A stretch of DNA of 64,000 nucleotides from DASUBN01 sp964584665 (GTDB lineage Bacteria > Pseudomonadota > Gammaproteobacteria > Natronospirales > REEB76), in contig CAZPAO010000006.1 in NCBI GenBank assembly GCA_964584665.1, positions 1-64,000 of the forward strand, given 5' to 3'. The translations under genes and the position numbers were made by a program. Below, one piece after another: positions 46,155 through 54,612 of the stretch; within the stretch, counting starts at the first letter, position 1; every line of letters starts with the position of its first letter. Below the pieces are notes generated by a model. It saw nothing but the letters and a program-made list of their open reading frames with translations. It was not told where the DNA came from and ran no database searches.

Positions 46155-47102
46155 TTACTTGTTCAACCAGGTCATATATTTTGAGACTCCCTGCTCCACT
46201 GTCATGAACTGATGGTCGCAGCCGGCGGCACGGAGCGCGGACATATCCGCCTCGGTGAAGCTCTGGTAGCGGCCCTTCAGCACGTCCGGGAAGGGGATGT
46301 ACTCGATCTTGCCCTTGCCGTGGTGGGCGATGACCGCCTTCGCCACGTCGTTGAAGGGCTGGGCATGGCCGGTGCCTAAGTTGAAGATGCCGGAGCACTT
46401 GGGGTGCTCCCAGAACCACAGGTTCACGGCGCAGACGTCGTCCACGTGGATGAAGTCGCGGCGCTGCTCGCCGTTGCCGTAACCGTCGCTGCCCTCGAAC
46501 AGCCTGCACTTCCCGCTCTCGAGGATCTGGTTGTTGAAGTGGAAGGCGGTGCTCGCCATCTTGCCCTTGTGCTGCTCGCGGGGGCCGTACACGTTGAAGT
46601 AACGGAAGCCCACCACCTGGCTCTTCAGGCCCGTCTTGATGCGGCGGCGCACGTACTGGTCGAACAGGAACTTGGAGTAGCCGTACACGTTCAGCGGCGC
46701 TTCATGGCCCCGCTCCTCCTTGAACACCTTGCCGCCGCCATAGACCGCGGCGGAGGAGGCATAGATGAAGGGGATGTTGCGGGCCTGGCAGAAGTCCAGG
46801 AGCGCCTTCGAGTATTCGTAGTTGACGGACATCATGTAGCGCCCGTCCCACTCGGTGGTGTCGGAGCAAGCGCCGTTGTGGAACACCGCTTCCACCGGGC
46901 CGAAGCTGTGGTTCGTGGCCAGCAACTGTTGCAGGAAGGCGTCCTTGTCCTTGTAGTCCGCGATCTCCGCGTCCACCAGGTTCTTGAACTTGGTGCCGTC
47001 TTTCAGGTCATCCACCACCAGGATGTCCGAGTGCCCGCGCTGGTTCAGCGCCAGCACGAGGTTGGAGCCCACGAAGCCTGCGCCGCCGGTGACGATGATC
47101 AT
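46155..47102 (-). CDS. hldD: ADP-glyceromanno-heptose 6-epimerase
   Basis: Makes ADP-L-glycero-D-manno-heptose, the substrate of WaaF. It has 315 residues. MIIVTGGAGFVGSNLVLALNQ is the NADP-binding start. SVNYEYSKALLDFC has the conserved Lys of the active site and PFIYASSAAVYGGG the Ser. RYFNVYGPREQHKGKMAST and the RRDFIHVDDV segment complete the pattern. Start overlaps the glycosyltransferase stop by four bases and the waaF ATG lies 7 bp after its stop. Confidence 0.95.
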   Translation of the reverse strand: MIIVTGGAGFVGSNLVLALNQRGHSDILVVDDLKDGTKFKNLVDAEIADYKDKDAFLQQLLATNHSFGPVEAVFHNGACSDTTEWDGRYMMSVNYEYSKALLDFCQARNIPFIYASSAAVYGGGKVFKEERGHEAPLNVYGYSKFLFDQYVRRRIKTGLKSQVVGFRYFNVYGPREQHKGKMASTAFHFNNQILESGKCRLFEGSDGYGNGEQRRDFIHVDDVCAVNLWFWEHPKCSGIFNLGTGHAQPFNDVAKAVIAHHGKGKIEYIPFPDVLKGRYQSFTEADMSALRAAGCDHQFMTVEQGVSKYMTWLNK

Positions 47103-47857
47103 GAGTTGTCTCTTTTAGAGTAGATGACCATGTATTTGTAGAATACGCCATTGGCTTCGGAGACGGAGATGAGCACCCCCCGCCAACCATCCAGCATCCC
47201 CAGCCGCAATATATAGCTGCGGATGAAGGCCCACAGGGTCTTGAGCAGGATGATCGCGGGCGGGTAGGTCTTGTCCGATTCCGCCGCCTTCAGCATGGTG
47301 TAGCGGTGCATCTTCACCAGGAAGTCCCCCGCATCGCCCATGGGCGCGTGCTTCAGGGTCCCCTTGAGTTTCACCGGCTGCTCGCCGCCCTTCAGCGCCA
47401 CCTTCTCGTGCACCGCCACGTCCGTGAAACCGTGGCTGCCGCGGTGGTAGAGCCGGGTCAGCCACTGGCTGCCCCAGCCGGAATGCTTCACGCGCTTGCC
47501 CAATAGATAGTTCTGGCGCTCCACCGCGTACACGGCTTTGGCGTCGTCCAGGGGCAGCGCGTCCAGGGCCGCGAGCAGCGCCTCGTCCGGCACTTCGTCC
47601 GCGTCTATCGAGAACACCCACTCATTCTTGGCGAGCTGCGCGGCCTTATTGCGCGTGGGCCCGAAGCCCGAGAACTCGCCTTCATGCACCGCCACGTTGG
47701 GATAGCGCCGCGCGATCTCCAGGGTCTTGTCCTTGGAGCCGTTATCGAAGATCACCACTTCGCCGAAGCGCTTCAGGCCGTCGAGCGTGGCCGCCAGCGA
47801 CGCCTCGGCGTCCCGCACCATCAAGACTGCTGAGATGCGGGATAGATTAGGCATCAA
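47099..47857 (-). CDS. Family 2 glycosyltransferase (LPS core type, WaaE/KdtX-like)
   Basis: A 252-residue inner-membrane-associated glycosyltransferase. It has ISAVLMVRDAEASLAATLDGL at the start, VVIFDNGSKDKTLEIARRYP near residue 33, GFGPTRNKAAQLAKNEWVFSIDADEVPDEALLAAL near 63 with the DAD-type metal site, and the C-terminal hydrophobic part near RSYILRLGMLDGWRGVLI. Such enzymes add a glucose to the LPS inner core in many bacteria. Coupled to hldD by a four-base overlap. Confidence 0.88.
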   Translation of the reverse strand: MMPNLSRISAVLMVRDAEASLAATLDGLKRFGEVVIFDNGSKDKTLEIARRYPNVAVHEGEFSGFGPTRNKAAQLAKNEWVFSIDADEVPDEALLAALDALPLDDAKAVYAVERQNYLLGKRVKHSGWGSQWLTRLYHRGSHGFTDVAVHEKVALKGGEQPVKLKGTLKHAPMGDAGDFLVKMHRYTMLKAAESDKTYPPAIILLKTLWAFIRSYILRLGMLDGWRGVLISVSEANGVFYKYMVIYSKRDNS

Positions 47858-47878
47858 GTTTCCCGCGAGGAGAGAGGA

Positions 47879-48082
47879 TCAAGCGACCAATTTATAGTCG
47901 GCGCCGCAATAGGGGCACTTGGCTTGGCCCGTGGTCTCGATGGCCAAGAACACCCGCGGATGGGAGTTCCACTGGCTCATGCCGGGCATGGGGCAGTGCA
48001 GCGGCAGGTCCTTCGTGGTCACCTGGTAGTTCGACTGGGCGTTGGGCGGGTTGACCAGGCTTTCGCTTTCGGCTGCGGACAC
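47879..48082 (-). CDS. zf-CHCC domain protein (NDUFS6-like)
   Basis: A 67-residue zinc protein. LHCPMPGMSQWNSHPRVFLAIETTGQAKCPYCGADYKLV carries the C...H...C-x2-C metal site and the conserved HPRVFL segment of the zinc-finger CHCC family. This family resembles the mitochondrial complex I subunit NDUFS6. It often sits by LPS or glnE genes. The role in bacteria is not defined. Confidence 0.9.
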   Translation of the reverse strand: MSAAESESLVNPPNAQSNYQVTTKDLPLHCPMPGMSQWNSHPRVFLAIETTGQAKCPYCGADYKLVA

Positions 48083-48150
48083 GGGGGACCTCGGGGAAGC
48101 TCTCTATAGAAGAGGCGCGATTATACCAACTGGAGCGGCAGGGGCCCTGT

Positions 48151-51006
48151 TCAGGACAGGGGGCCGCCCAGGGTCGCCATCCACAGCTCCCTTATCCGCT
48201 GGCGCGCCGGTTCCACCTCGTAGGGCGGCACGAGCCCGGGGCGGCCTTCCAGGGTGAGGTGGTGCAGGCGGCGGCGGAACTCCCGGTAGGTGTCCGCCAC
48301 CAGGGCCGCGGTCTCCGGCGGGATCACGCCCGTGGCCTCGAGGCCTTCCAGATTGCGGATGTTATCGGTCCATTCAAGCAGCGAAGGATGCTGGTGGGCG
48401 TGGGCGAGTACCCAATATTGGACCAGGAACTCCATGTCCGTGAGGCCGCCCGGGTCCAGTTTCAGGTCGAAGTCATTGCCGCTGCGCTTCTGTTCCTCGC
48501 GCATGCGCGCGCGCATGGCGGCGATGTCCTGGCGCAGCTTCGCCGCGTCCCGCGGCACGCCGAGCACCTTGCGGCGGACGGCGTTGAACTCCTCCGCCGC
48601 CTCCGCGTCGCCCGCCACGGGCCGGGCGCGCAGCAGGGCCTGGTGCTCCCAGGTCCAGGCGTTCTGTTCCTGGTAGTGCGCAAAGGAGTCCATGGAACTC
48701 ACGATCAGCCCGGCGCCGCCGCTGGGACGCAGCCGCGTGTCCACCTGGTAGAGCACGCCCGAGGTGGTGGGGATGGAGAGGATGTTGATGACACGCTGCG
48801 CGAGCCGCGTGAAGAACTCGATGTTGTCCAGCACCCGCGGGCCGTTGGTCTGCTGCTCGCCGCTGCGGCTGTCGTGCAGGAACACCACGTCCAGGTCCGA
48901 GCCGTAGCCCAGCTCCCAGCCGCCAAGCTTGCCGTAGGCCACCACCGCGAAGCGCGCATCGCGCAGGCGTCCGCGCTCGATGCACTGGGGCCGGCCGTGG
49001 CGCTTCACCAGCTGCCGCCAGGCGATCTCAAGGGCCTTGCGGATGACCTGCTCCGCGGTCCAGGTGAGGAAGTCACTCACCTTCATGAGCGGCGCGTTGC
49101 CGGCGAGGTCCGCCGCTGCCGCGTGCACCACCGCGGACTGCTGGAACTGGCGCAAGGCGTCCATCTGCATCTCGAGGTCGTCCGGCGCGATGCCGGCGAG
49201 CATGGCTTCGAGTTCGGTGCGCAGGGAGTCCTGGGAGGGGAACTCCTTGAAGATGCGCGGATCGATGAGTTCGTCCAGGAGGATCGGGGAGCGCACCACC
49301 ATGTCGACGAGCCACACGCTCTCGGCGGCGAGGCGCGCGAGCTGCCCCAGGGCCGTGGGGTTCTCGGCGAGCAGGGCGAGGTAGGCGGAGCGCTTGGCGA
49401 TGGCTTCCACCACCCGCGCCAGACGCTTCAGGGTCTCGTCCGGCTTCGAGCCCTCCTTCTTCACGGCCACCGCCGCGGTGACGAGCCGGGGTAGCAGCGC
49501 CAGCAAGAGGCGGCGCGAGCGGTCCCCCTGCTCGCGGCCGGCGTCCTCCCGCAGGGAATGCAGCACGCGGGCCGCTTCCTTGGGGTCCGCGTAGCCGAGG
49601 GCCGTGAGGCGCGTCTCCGCCTCCGCATCGTCGGCCCAGGCGGCGGAGATGGCCGCCTCTTCCTGCACCGCCTTCGGCGCCACTATCACTGCCTCGAAGA
49701 TGCGGTGCACCGCGGCGCGCTCTGCATCCAGCACCTGCTTGAACGCAGCCCAGTCCGCATAGCCCATGCTGAAGGCGAGGCGCACGCGGCCGGTCTCGTC
49801 CTCCGGCAATTCGTGGGTCTGCTGGTCGGCCGCCTCCTGCAGGCGGTTCTCGACCCGGCGCAGGAAGGCATAGGCCTTGAGCAACGCCGCCGCGTCCTTC
49901 GGATCCAGGTAGTCCTTCTCGCCGAGATGCTTCAGCACCGCCACGATGCCCCGCTCCCGCAGCGCCGGCTCGCGCCCGCCGCGGATGAGCTGGAACACCT
50001 GGCCGATGAACTCGATCTCGCGGATGCCGCCGGGGCCGAGCTTCACGTTGTCCGAGAGGCCGCGCCGCTCCACTTCCTGGGTGAGCATGGCCTTCATGTC
50101 CCTCAGCGACTCGAAGGCGCCGTAGTCGAGATAGCGGCGGTAGACGAAGGGCCGGAGCGTCTGCAGCAACCGCTCGCCGGCCTTGATGTCCCCCGCCATG
50201 GGCCGTGCCTTGATGAAGGCATAGCGCTCCCATTCACGGCCGTGGTTCTGGTAATAGGTCTCCATGGCGTCGAAGCTGAGCGCGATGGGCCCGGCCTCGC
50301 CGAAGGGCCGCAGGCGCAGATCCACCCGGAACACGAAACCGTCGGCGGTGTTCTCGTCCAGCGCCTTCACGAGCTTCTGCCCGAGCCTCAGGAAATACTC
50401 CTCGTTGTCCAACGGCCGTTCGCCGTCGCTGCTGCCGCCTTCCGGATACGTGAAGATGAGGTCGATGTCGGAGGAGAAGTTCAGTTCCCGCGCACCGAGC
50501 TTCCCCAGGCCCAGCACCACCAGGGATTGCGCCTCGCCCTTCGCGCTGCGCGCGGTGCCGTGGCGCTCCGCGTGCCAGCGGGCAAGATGGGTAAGGGCGC
50601 CTTGGGTGAGCGCATCGGCGAGATCCGAGAGGTCCCGCAGGGTCTCGTCCAGCTCCGCCCAGCCGGCGAGGTCGCGCCAGGCGATGCGCGTCATCTCGCG
50701 GCGGCGCACCTGGCGCAGGCGCGTCATCAGCATCCGCTCATCCGGCACGTCCTTCAGCAGCCCCTGCACCCGGGTCGCCGGTGAGGCGTCCGAGGCGAGG
50801 TCGCCGGAAACGGAGAGTTCTTCGAGGAATCCGGGCTCGCGGGCGCAGTTCTGCGCCACGAAACTGCTCACCGCCCACACACGCGAGAGCGTCCCGGCGG
50901 TGGCCGCCGGCGGACGGTCAGGCGAACCGCCGCTGTCCCGGTAACGGGACTCCGCTGCTTCGAGGGCGGGCAGCAATGCGGCGGGGATGGTCGCGGCGCG
51001 GGTCAT
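48151..51006 (-). CDS. glnE: Glutamine synthetase adenylyltransferase/adenylyl-removing enzyme
   Basis: Bifunctional control enzyme of glutamine synthetase; 951 residues, the normal length. The N-terminal adenylyl-removing nucleotidyltransferase half carries VLGLGKLGARELNFSSDIDLIFTYPEGG near residue 166. The C-terminal adenylylating half carries VAYGKLGGWELGYGSDLDVVFLHD near residue 690. Both have the G-S/D-x-D-x-D metal sites. The remaining helical regions include LMAMLAGIAPDDLEMQMDALRQFQ-like family helices. It is divergent from the RNA methyltransferase gene. Confidence 0.96.
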   Translation of the reverse strand: MTRAATIPAALLPALEAAESRYRDSGGSPDRPPAATAGTLSRVWAVSSFVAQNCAREPGFLEELSVSGDLASDASPATRVQGLLKDVPDERMLMTRLRQVRRREMTRIAWRDLAGWAELDETLRDLSDLADALTQGALTHLARWHAERHGTARSAKGEAQSLVVLGLGKLGARELNFSSDIDLIFTYPEGGSSDGERPLDNEEYFLRLGQKLVKALDENTADGFVFRVDLRLRPFGEAGPIALSFDAMETYYQNHGREWERYAFIKARPMAGDIKAGERLLQTLRPFVYRRYLDYGAFESLRDMKAMLTQEVERRGLSDNVKLGPGGIREIEFIGQVFQLIRGGREPALRERGIVAVLKHLGEKDYLDPKDAAALLKAYAFLRRVENRLQEAADQQTHELPEDETGRVRLAFSMGYADWAAFKQVLDAERAAVHRIFEAVIVAPKAVQEEAAISAAWADDAEAETRLTALGYADPKEAARVLHSLREDAGREQGDRSRRLLLALLPRLVTAAVAVKKEGSKPDETLKRLARVVEAIAKRSAYLALLAENPTALGQLARLAAESVWLVDMVVRSPILLDELIDPRIFKEFPSQDSLRTELEAMLAGIAPDDLEMQMDALRQFQQSAVVHAAAADLAGNAPLMKVSDFLTWTAEQVIRKALEIAWRQLVKRHGRPQCIERGRLRDARFAVVAYGKLGGWELGYGSDLDVVFLHDSRSGEQQTNGPRVLDNIEFFTRLAQRVINILSIPTTSGVLYQVDTRLRPSGGAGLIVSSMDSFAHYQEQNAWTWEHQALLRARPVAGDAEAAEEFNAVRRKVLGVPRDAAKLRQDIAAMRARMREEQKRSGNDFDLKLDPGGLTDMEFLVQYWVLAHAHQHPSLLEWTDNIRNLEGLEATGVIPPETAALVADTYREFRRRLHHLTLEGRPGLVPPYEVEPARQRIRELWMATLGGPLS

Positions 51007-51052
51007 GCGTCTGGATTAGGCGCGAGGCTGCAAGGGCATGTACCCTAGCACA

Positions 51053-52297
51053 ATGAACCGTCCGCGCCCCCGTCCGCACAAGGACAAGCCGCCGCAGGGC
51101 CGCTCGTTGCGTTTCTTCGCCACCGCCGCCAAAGGCCTGGAGCCCCTGGTGGCGGATGAGCTGCGCGCGCTGGGCGCGCAAGAAGTGAAGGAAGCCCGCG
51201 GCGGCGCGAGCTTCGAGGGTTCCCCCGCCGATGCCTACCGCGCCTGCCTGTGGCTGCGCACTGCCAACCGGGTGCTCTACCCGGTGGCGCGCTTCCCGGC
51301 CCCGGACGCGGAGGCCATCTATGCCGCCATCCGCCGCATGCCTTGGGAGCAGGACCTGGGGCCGGACGGCACGCTGGCCGTGGACTTCGGCGGCACCAAC
51401 GAGAAGATCACCAACACCCAGTTCGGCGCCCAGAAGGTCAAGGACGGCATCGTGGACCGTTTCCGGGAGCTCACCGGCCGGCGCCCCTCCGTGGACCGGG
51501 TACGGCCCGACGTGCAGGTGAACTGTCACCTATATAGAGACCTGCTCACGGTCAGCATCGACCTCTCCGGCGACAGCCTGCACATGCGCGGCTACCGCGA
51601 GCAGGGCGTGGCAGCGCCATTGAAGGAGAACCTGGCGGCGGCGCTGCTCCTGAAGTGCGGCTGGCCCGAGATCGCGAAGCGCGACGGCAGCTTCGTGGAC
51701 CCCCTCTGCGGTTCCGGCACGCTGGTCATCGAGGCGGCCCTCATCGCCCGGGACGTGGCGCCGGGCCTGCTGCGCGACTACTGGGGCTTCGCTGGCTGGC
51801 TGAAGCACGACCAGAAGCTCTGGGAAGAAGTGCTGCGCCAGGCCCGGGAACGGCAGAACGCCGGCCGCACCCGGGGGCCGGTGATCATGGGCGCGGACAT
51901 GGATGCGAAGGCCATCCTCGCGGCCCAGAAGAACGCCCGCACCGCCGGCATCGCCCCCATGGTGCGCTTCGAGCACAAGCCCCTGGAACAGAACGTGCTG
52001 CCGCCGAACCTGAGCGCGGGCCTGGTGGTCACCAATCCGCCCTACGGCGAGCGTCTCGGCACCGTCGAGACCCTGGGGCCGCTCTACGCTTCCATCGGCG
52101 ACTGGCTGAAGCGCCAATGCCACCACTGGAAGGCGGGCGTCATCACGGACAACGCCGACCTCGCCAAGCAGATCGGCCTGCGCGCCCGCAAGATCAACTC
52201 CTTCTACAACGGCGCCCTGGAATGCAAACTGCTCCAGTTCGAGGTGGAGGAAGAGTGGTTCATGCGGCACCGTCCCGACGCCGCGGCTTCGGCCTGA
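51053..52297 (+). CDS. THUMP-domain class I RNA methyltransferase (RlmL N-terminal/YpsC-like)
   Basis: It has 414 residues from the ATG at 51053 (MNRPRPRPHKDKPPQ); the ATG at 51038 is possible, and neither has a good ribosome-binding site. The THUMP region is FFATAAKGLEPLVADELRALGAQ through about residue 165. The methyltransferase part has FVDPLCGSGTLVIEAALIARDVAPGLLR near residue 217 and the catalytic VTNPPYGERLG near 327, the NPPY motif of N2-guanine methyltransferases. The length fits the stand-alone 23S rRNA m2G enzymes rather than the fused RlmKL. Substrate rRNA inferred. Confidence 0.87.
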   Translation: MNRPRPRPHKDKPPQGRSLRFFATAAKGLEPLVADELRALGAQEVKEARGGASFEGSPADAYRACLWLRTANRVLYPVARFPAPDAEAIYAAIRRMPWEQDLGPDGTLAVDFGGTNEKITNTQFGAQKVKDGIVDRFRELTGRRPSVDRVRPDVQVNCHLYRDLLTVSIDLSGDSLHMRGYREQGVAAPLKENLAAALLLKCGWPEIAKRDGSFVDPLCGSGTLVIEAALIARDVAPGLLRDYWGFAGWLKHDQKLWEEVLRQARERQNAGRTRGPVIMGADMDAKAILAAQKNARTAGIAPMVRFEHKPLEQNVLPPNLSAGLVVTNPPYGERLGTVETLGPLYASIGDWLKRQCHHWKAGVITDNADLAKQIGLRARKINSFYNGALECKLLQFEVEEEWFMRHRPDAAASA

Positions 52298-52310
52298 GAG
52301 GCGCGCGGCG

Positions 52311-53375
52311 ATGCTGCACATAGAATCTTTCCCCATCGCCCTCATCGTCTTCCTGGCTGCCGCCACCGCCATTTGGTTCGCGGGCGTGAAGCTCTCCTTG
52401 AGCACCGATGTGCTGTCGGACCGCCTGGGGCTGGGCGAGGCCCTGGCCGGCATGGTGCTGCTCGCCATCGTCACCAACCTGCCGGAGATCGCCATCACCG
52501 CGAGCGCGGCGCTGCACCATGACCTTGGCCTCGCCATCGGCAACATCCTGGGCGGCATCTCCATCCAGACGGTGGTGCTGGTGGTCATGGACGTGTTCGG
52601 CCTCGGCGCCGTGGCGGCCTTGAGCTATCGCGCCGCGTCCCTCACGCTGGTGGTGGAAGGCATCATGGTGGTGGCGGTCCTCGTTATGGTGCTCATCGGC
52701 ACGCAGCTGCCTCAAGGCTTCATCTTCCTGCGCGTCACGCCGCCCACCTTGCTGATCACCGTGTTATGGCTGACCAGCCTGTGGCTCGTGAAACGGGCGC
52801 GGGCGGACCTGCCCTGGCACAACTCCGGCGTCGCACCCGGCGGCCAGCGCATGAAGCGCGGCGGCGCCATCAAGGCGCGGGTCAAGATGGTGGCGGAACA
52901 CACCCGCAGCCTGACCGTGGTGGTGCTGATATTCGCCGGAGCGAGCCTGGTGACGCTCATCGCCGGCGTGCTGCTGGAAGCCTCCAGCGAGACCCTGGCC
53001 AAGCAACTCGGCATGGATGGCGTGATCTTCGGCGCCACGCTCTTGGCGGCGGCCACCGCGCTGCCGGAACTGTCCACCGGCATCGCCGCGGTGAAGCTCG
53101 GCGACTATCAGCTCGCGGTGAGCGACATCTTCGGCGGCAACTCCTTCCTGCCGGTGCTGTTCCTCATGGCCACGCTGCTCTCGGGCGAGGCGGTGCTGCC
53201 CTCGGCCCACAAGACCGACATCTATCTCACTTGCCTAGGCATCCTGCTGACGCTGGTCTACATGGTGGGCCTCTTGTTCCGGCCCAAGCGCCAGATCCTT
53301 TGGATGGGCCTCGATTCCCTGGCAGTGCTGCTGCTCTATGGCTTGGGGATAGCCGGCCTATTCTTCCTGGCTTAA
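52311..53375 (+). CDS. Cation/calcium exchanger family (CaCA) membrane protein
   Basis: A 354-residue inner-membrane protein with about ten helices. The two alpha repeats are visible: IVTNLPEIAITASAALHHDLGLAIGNILGG near residue 50 and ATALPELSTGIAAVKLGDYQLAVSDIFGGN near 245. Both have the P-E and N-x-x-G residues that line the ion path. A hydrophilic loop of about 45 residues lies between the halves. It exports Na+ or Ca2+ against a cation gradient (family knowledge). It starts 13 bp after the preceding gene. Confidence 0.88.
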   Translation: MLHIESFPIALIVFLAAATAIWFAGVKLSLSTDVLSDRLGLGEALAGMVLLAIVTNLPEIAITASAALHHDLGLAIGNILGGISIQTVVLVVMDVFGLGAVAALSYRAASLTLVVEGIMVVAVLVMVLIGTQLPQGFIFLRVTPPTLLITVLWLTSLWLVKRARADLPWHNSGVAPGGQRMKRGGAIKARVKMVAEHTRSLTVVVLIFAGASLVTLIAGVLLEASSETLAKQLGMDGVIFGATLLAAATALPELSTGIAAVKLGDYQLAVSDIFGGNSFLPVLFLMATLLSGEAVLPSAHKTDIYLTCLGILLTLVYMVGLLFRPKRQILWMGLDSLAVLLLYGLGIAGLFFLA

Positions 53376-53413
53376 AGCCCCTCGATCCCTCCTGGCGACC
53401 GGTTTCCCCTGCA

Positions 53414-53442
53414 TTGACAGGGTTCGTCTATCCCTTTATATT
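53414..53442 (+). promoter_or_regulatory. Near-consensus sigma70 promoter of the Fur-controlled operon
   Basis: TTGACA at 53414-53419 and TATATT at 53437-53442 are separated by exactly 17 bases. The Fur box begins at the next base. Confidence 0.85.
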
Positions 53443-53461
53443 GCAAATGCGAATCATTATC
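53443..53461 (+). promoter_or_regulatory. Fur box overlapping the promoter start region
   Basis: GCAAATGCGAATCATTATC matches the 19-base Fur consensus GATAATGATAATCATTATC at 15 positions, with the right half AATCATTATC perfect. It starts directly after the -10 box, so iron-loaded Fur would block transcription of the three genes at 53482-56355. Confidence 0.82.
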
Positions 53462-53481
53462 GTTTAGTTTCGGTATCCGCC

Positions 53482-53835
53482 GTGGGGACTCTGGGGCACT
53501 ACAGTTATCTCGAAGTGCTGACTTATAAGGTCAGCGCGGGACGCCGCGAGGATTTCCACGCGGCGCTGCAGGCAGCGCTCGGCGCCATGGAGCGCGCGGG
53601 CCTGTGCATCGTGGGCTTCGGCCCCTCCGCCCATGACGCGGACAGCTACTTCCTGCTGCGCGCCTACCCCTCCCTGGAATCCCGCTCCCACTCCCTGGAC
53701 CGCTGCTACTGCGGCCAGGAATGGCTGAAGGACTACGACCCGGCCCTCGCCCCCCTGGTGCAGAGCTGCAGCACCGTGGTCCTGCCCTGTGAACCGGAAG
53801 GCATCGAGAAGCTCAAGCACACCATCTTCTATTGA
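53482..53835 (+). CDS. NIPSNAP/dimeric alpha-beta-barrel-like small protein, first gene of the Fur operon
   Basis: A 117-residue protein, GTG start at 53482. HYSYLEVLTYKVSAGRREDFHAALQAALGAMERAGLCIVGFG, then SYFLLRAYPSLESRSHS and YCGQEWLKDY follow the NIPSNAP/antibiotic-monooxygenase-like pattern. Under Fur control, an IsdG-type heme monooxygenase would be an obvious candidate, but the catalytic Asn-Trp-His set is not clearly visible. The function is open. Three cysteines (LCI, RCYC) are unusual for this fold. Confidence 0.68.
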   Translation: MGTLGHYSYLEVLTYKVSAGRREDFHAALQAALGAMERAGLCIVGFGPSAHDADSYFLLRAYPSLESRSHSLDRCYCGQEWLKDYDPALAPLVQSCSTVVLPCEPEGIEKLKHTIFY

Positions 53836-53843
53836 GGGATCCC

Positions 53844-54596
53844 ATGACTCCGCGCCGCTGTCTCCTGTTGCTGCCCCTCGCCCTGCTCGCCTTCACCGGC
53901 GCCGCCCATGCCGATGACGACGAAGGTCCGGGCGAGGCCCTGAACGAGTACAACGTCTACTCTCCCTACGTGACCGAGGGCCAGAGCGAGGTCGAGCTGC
54001 GCACGGCCCAGTACCGGGACAGCAGCACCCTGGTGGATGCGTCCCGCGGCATCACCCTCTCCTTCGCCCATGCCTTCACCTCCTGGTGGCAGCCCGAGGT
54101 CTATGTCGCGAAGTACGAGCGCGACCCGCGCCATCCGAACCAGCTCACCGGCTACGAGTTCGAGAACATCTTCCAGCTCACCTCCCAGGGCGAGTACTGG
54201 GCGGACGTGGGCTTCCTCGCCTCCTTCGAGTACCAGAGCCACCTCTCCAGCGCCAACAAGCTCGAGTTCGGGCCGCTGTTCGAGAACCGGCTCGGCAGCT
54301 TCCGCGAACGGCTCAATCTCATCTGGGAGAAGGAAGTGGGCCGCCTGCGCGAGGAGAACGGCACCGAGTTCCGCGCCGCCTACAACCTGAGCTGGATGTG
54401 GCGCGGCGACCTCGCGCCGGGCGTCGACGTGTTCGCCCGCCCGCAGGACGACGTCTACCAGATCGGCCCATCCATCTCGGGCGAGTGGTACATCGGCCAG
54501 AGCGAGCTGGAATACGACGGCGGCGTGGTGTTCCCGATCGGTTCCAAGGGACCGGACGCGACCCTGCTGCTGCGCCTCGAATACGAATTCTATTGA
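53844..54596 (+). CDS. Predicted outer-membrane barrel protein, second gene of the Fur operon
   Basis: It has 250 residues from the ATG at 53844 with a signal peptide (MTPRRCLLLLPLALLAFTGAAHA). An acidic start DDDEG follows, then alternating aromatic strands (EVELRTAQYRDSS, ITLSFAHAFTSWWQPEVYVAKYE, YWADVGFLASFEYQ). It ends LLLRLEYEFY, aromatic last residue as in outer-membrane barrels. No plug or TonB box is seen, so it is not a standard TonB-dependent receptor. Role in iron or heme handling is inferred from its operon. Confidence 0.75.
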   Translation: MTPRRCLLLLPLALLAFTGAAHADDDEGPGEALNEYNVYSPYVTEGQSEVELRTAQYRDSSTLVDASRGITLSFAHAFTSWWQPEVYVAKYERDPRHPNQLTGYEFENIFQLTSQGEYWADVGFLASFEYQSHLSSANKLEFGPLFENRLGSFRERLNLIWEKEVGRLREENGTEFRAAYNLSWMWRGDLAPGVDVFARPQDDVYQIGPSISGEWYIGQSELEYDGGVVFPIGSKGPDATLLLRLEYEFY

Positions 54597-54612
54597 TATG
54601 ACCGGGATCACC

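Noticed and set aside
53482..53835. Calling the first Fur-operon gene an IsdG heme monooxygenase
   Set aside because: Size, likely fold and Fur control fit, but the catalytic Asn-Trp-His set could not be placed, so only the broader fold is claimed.
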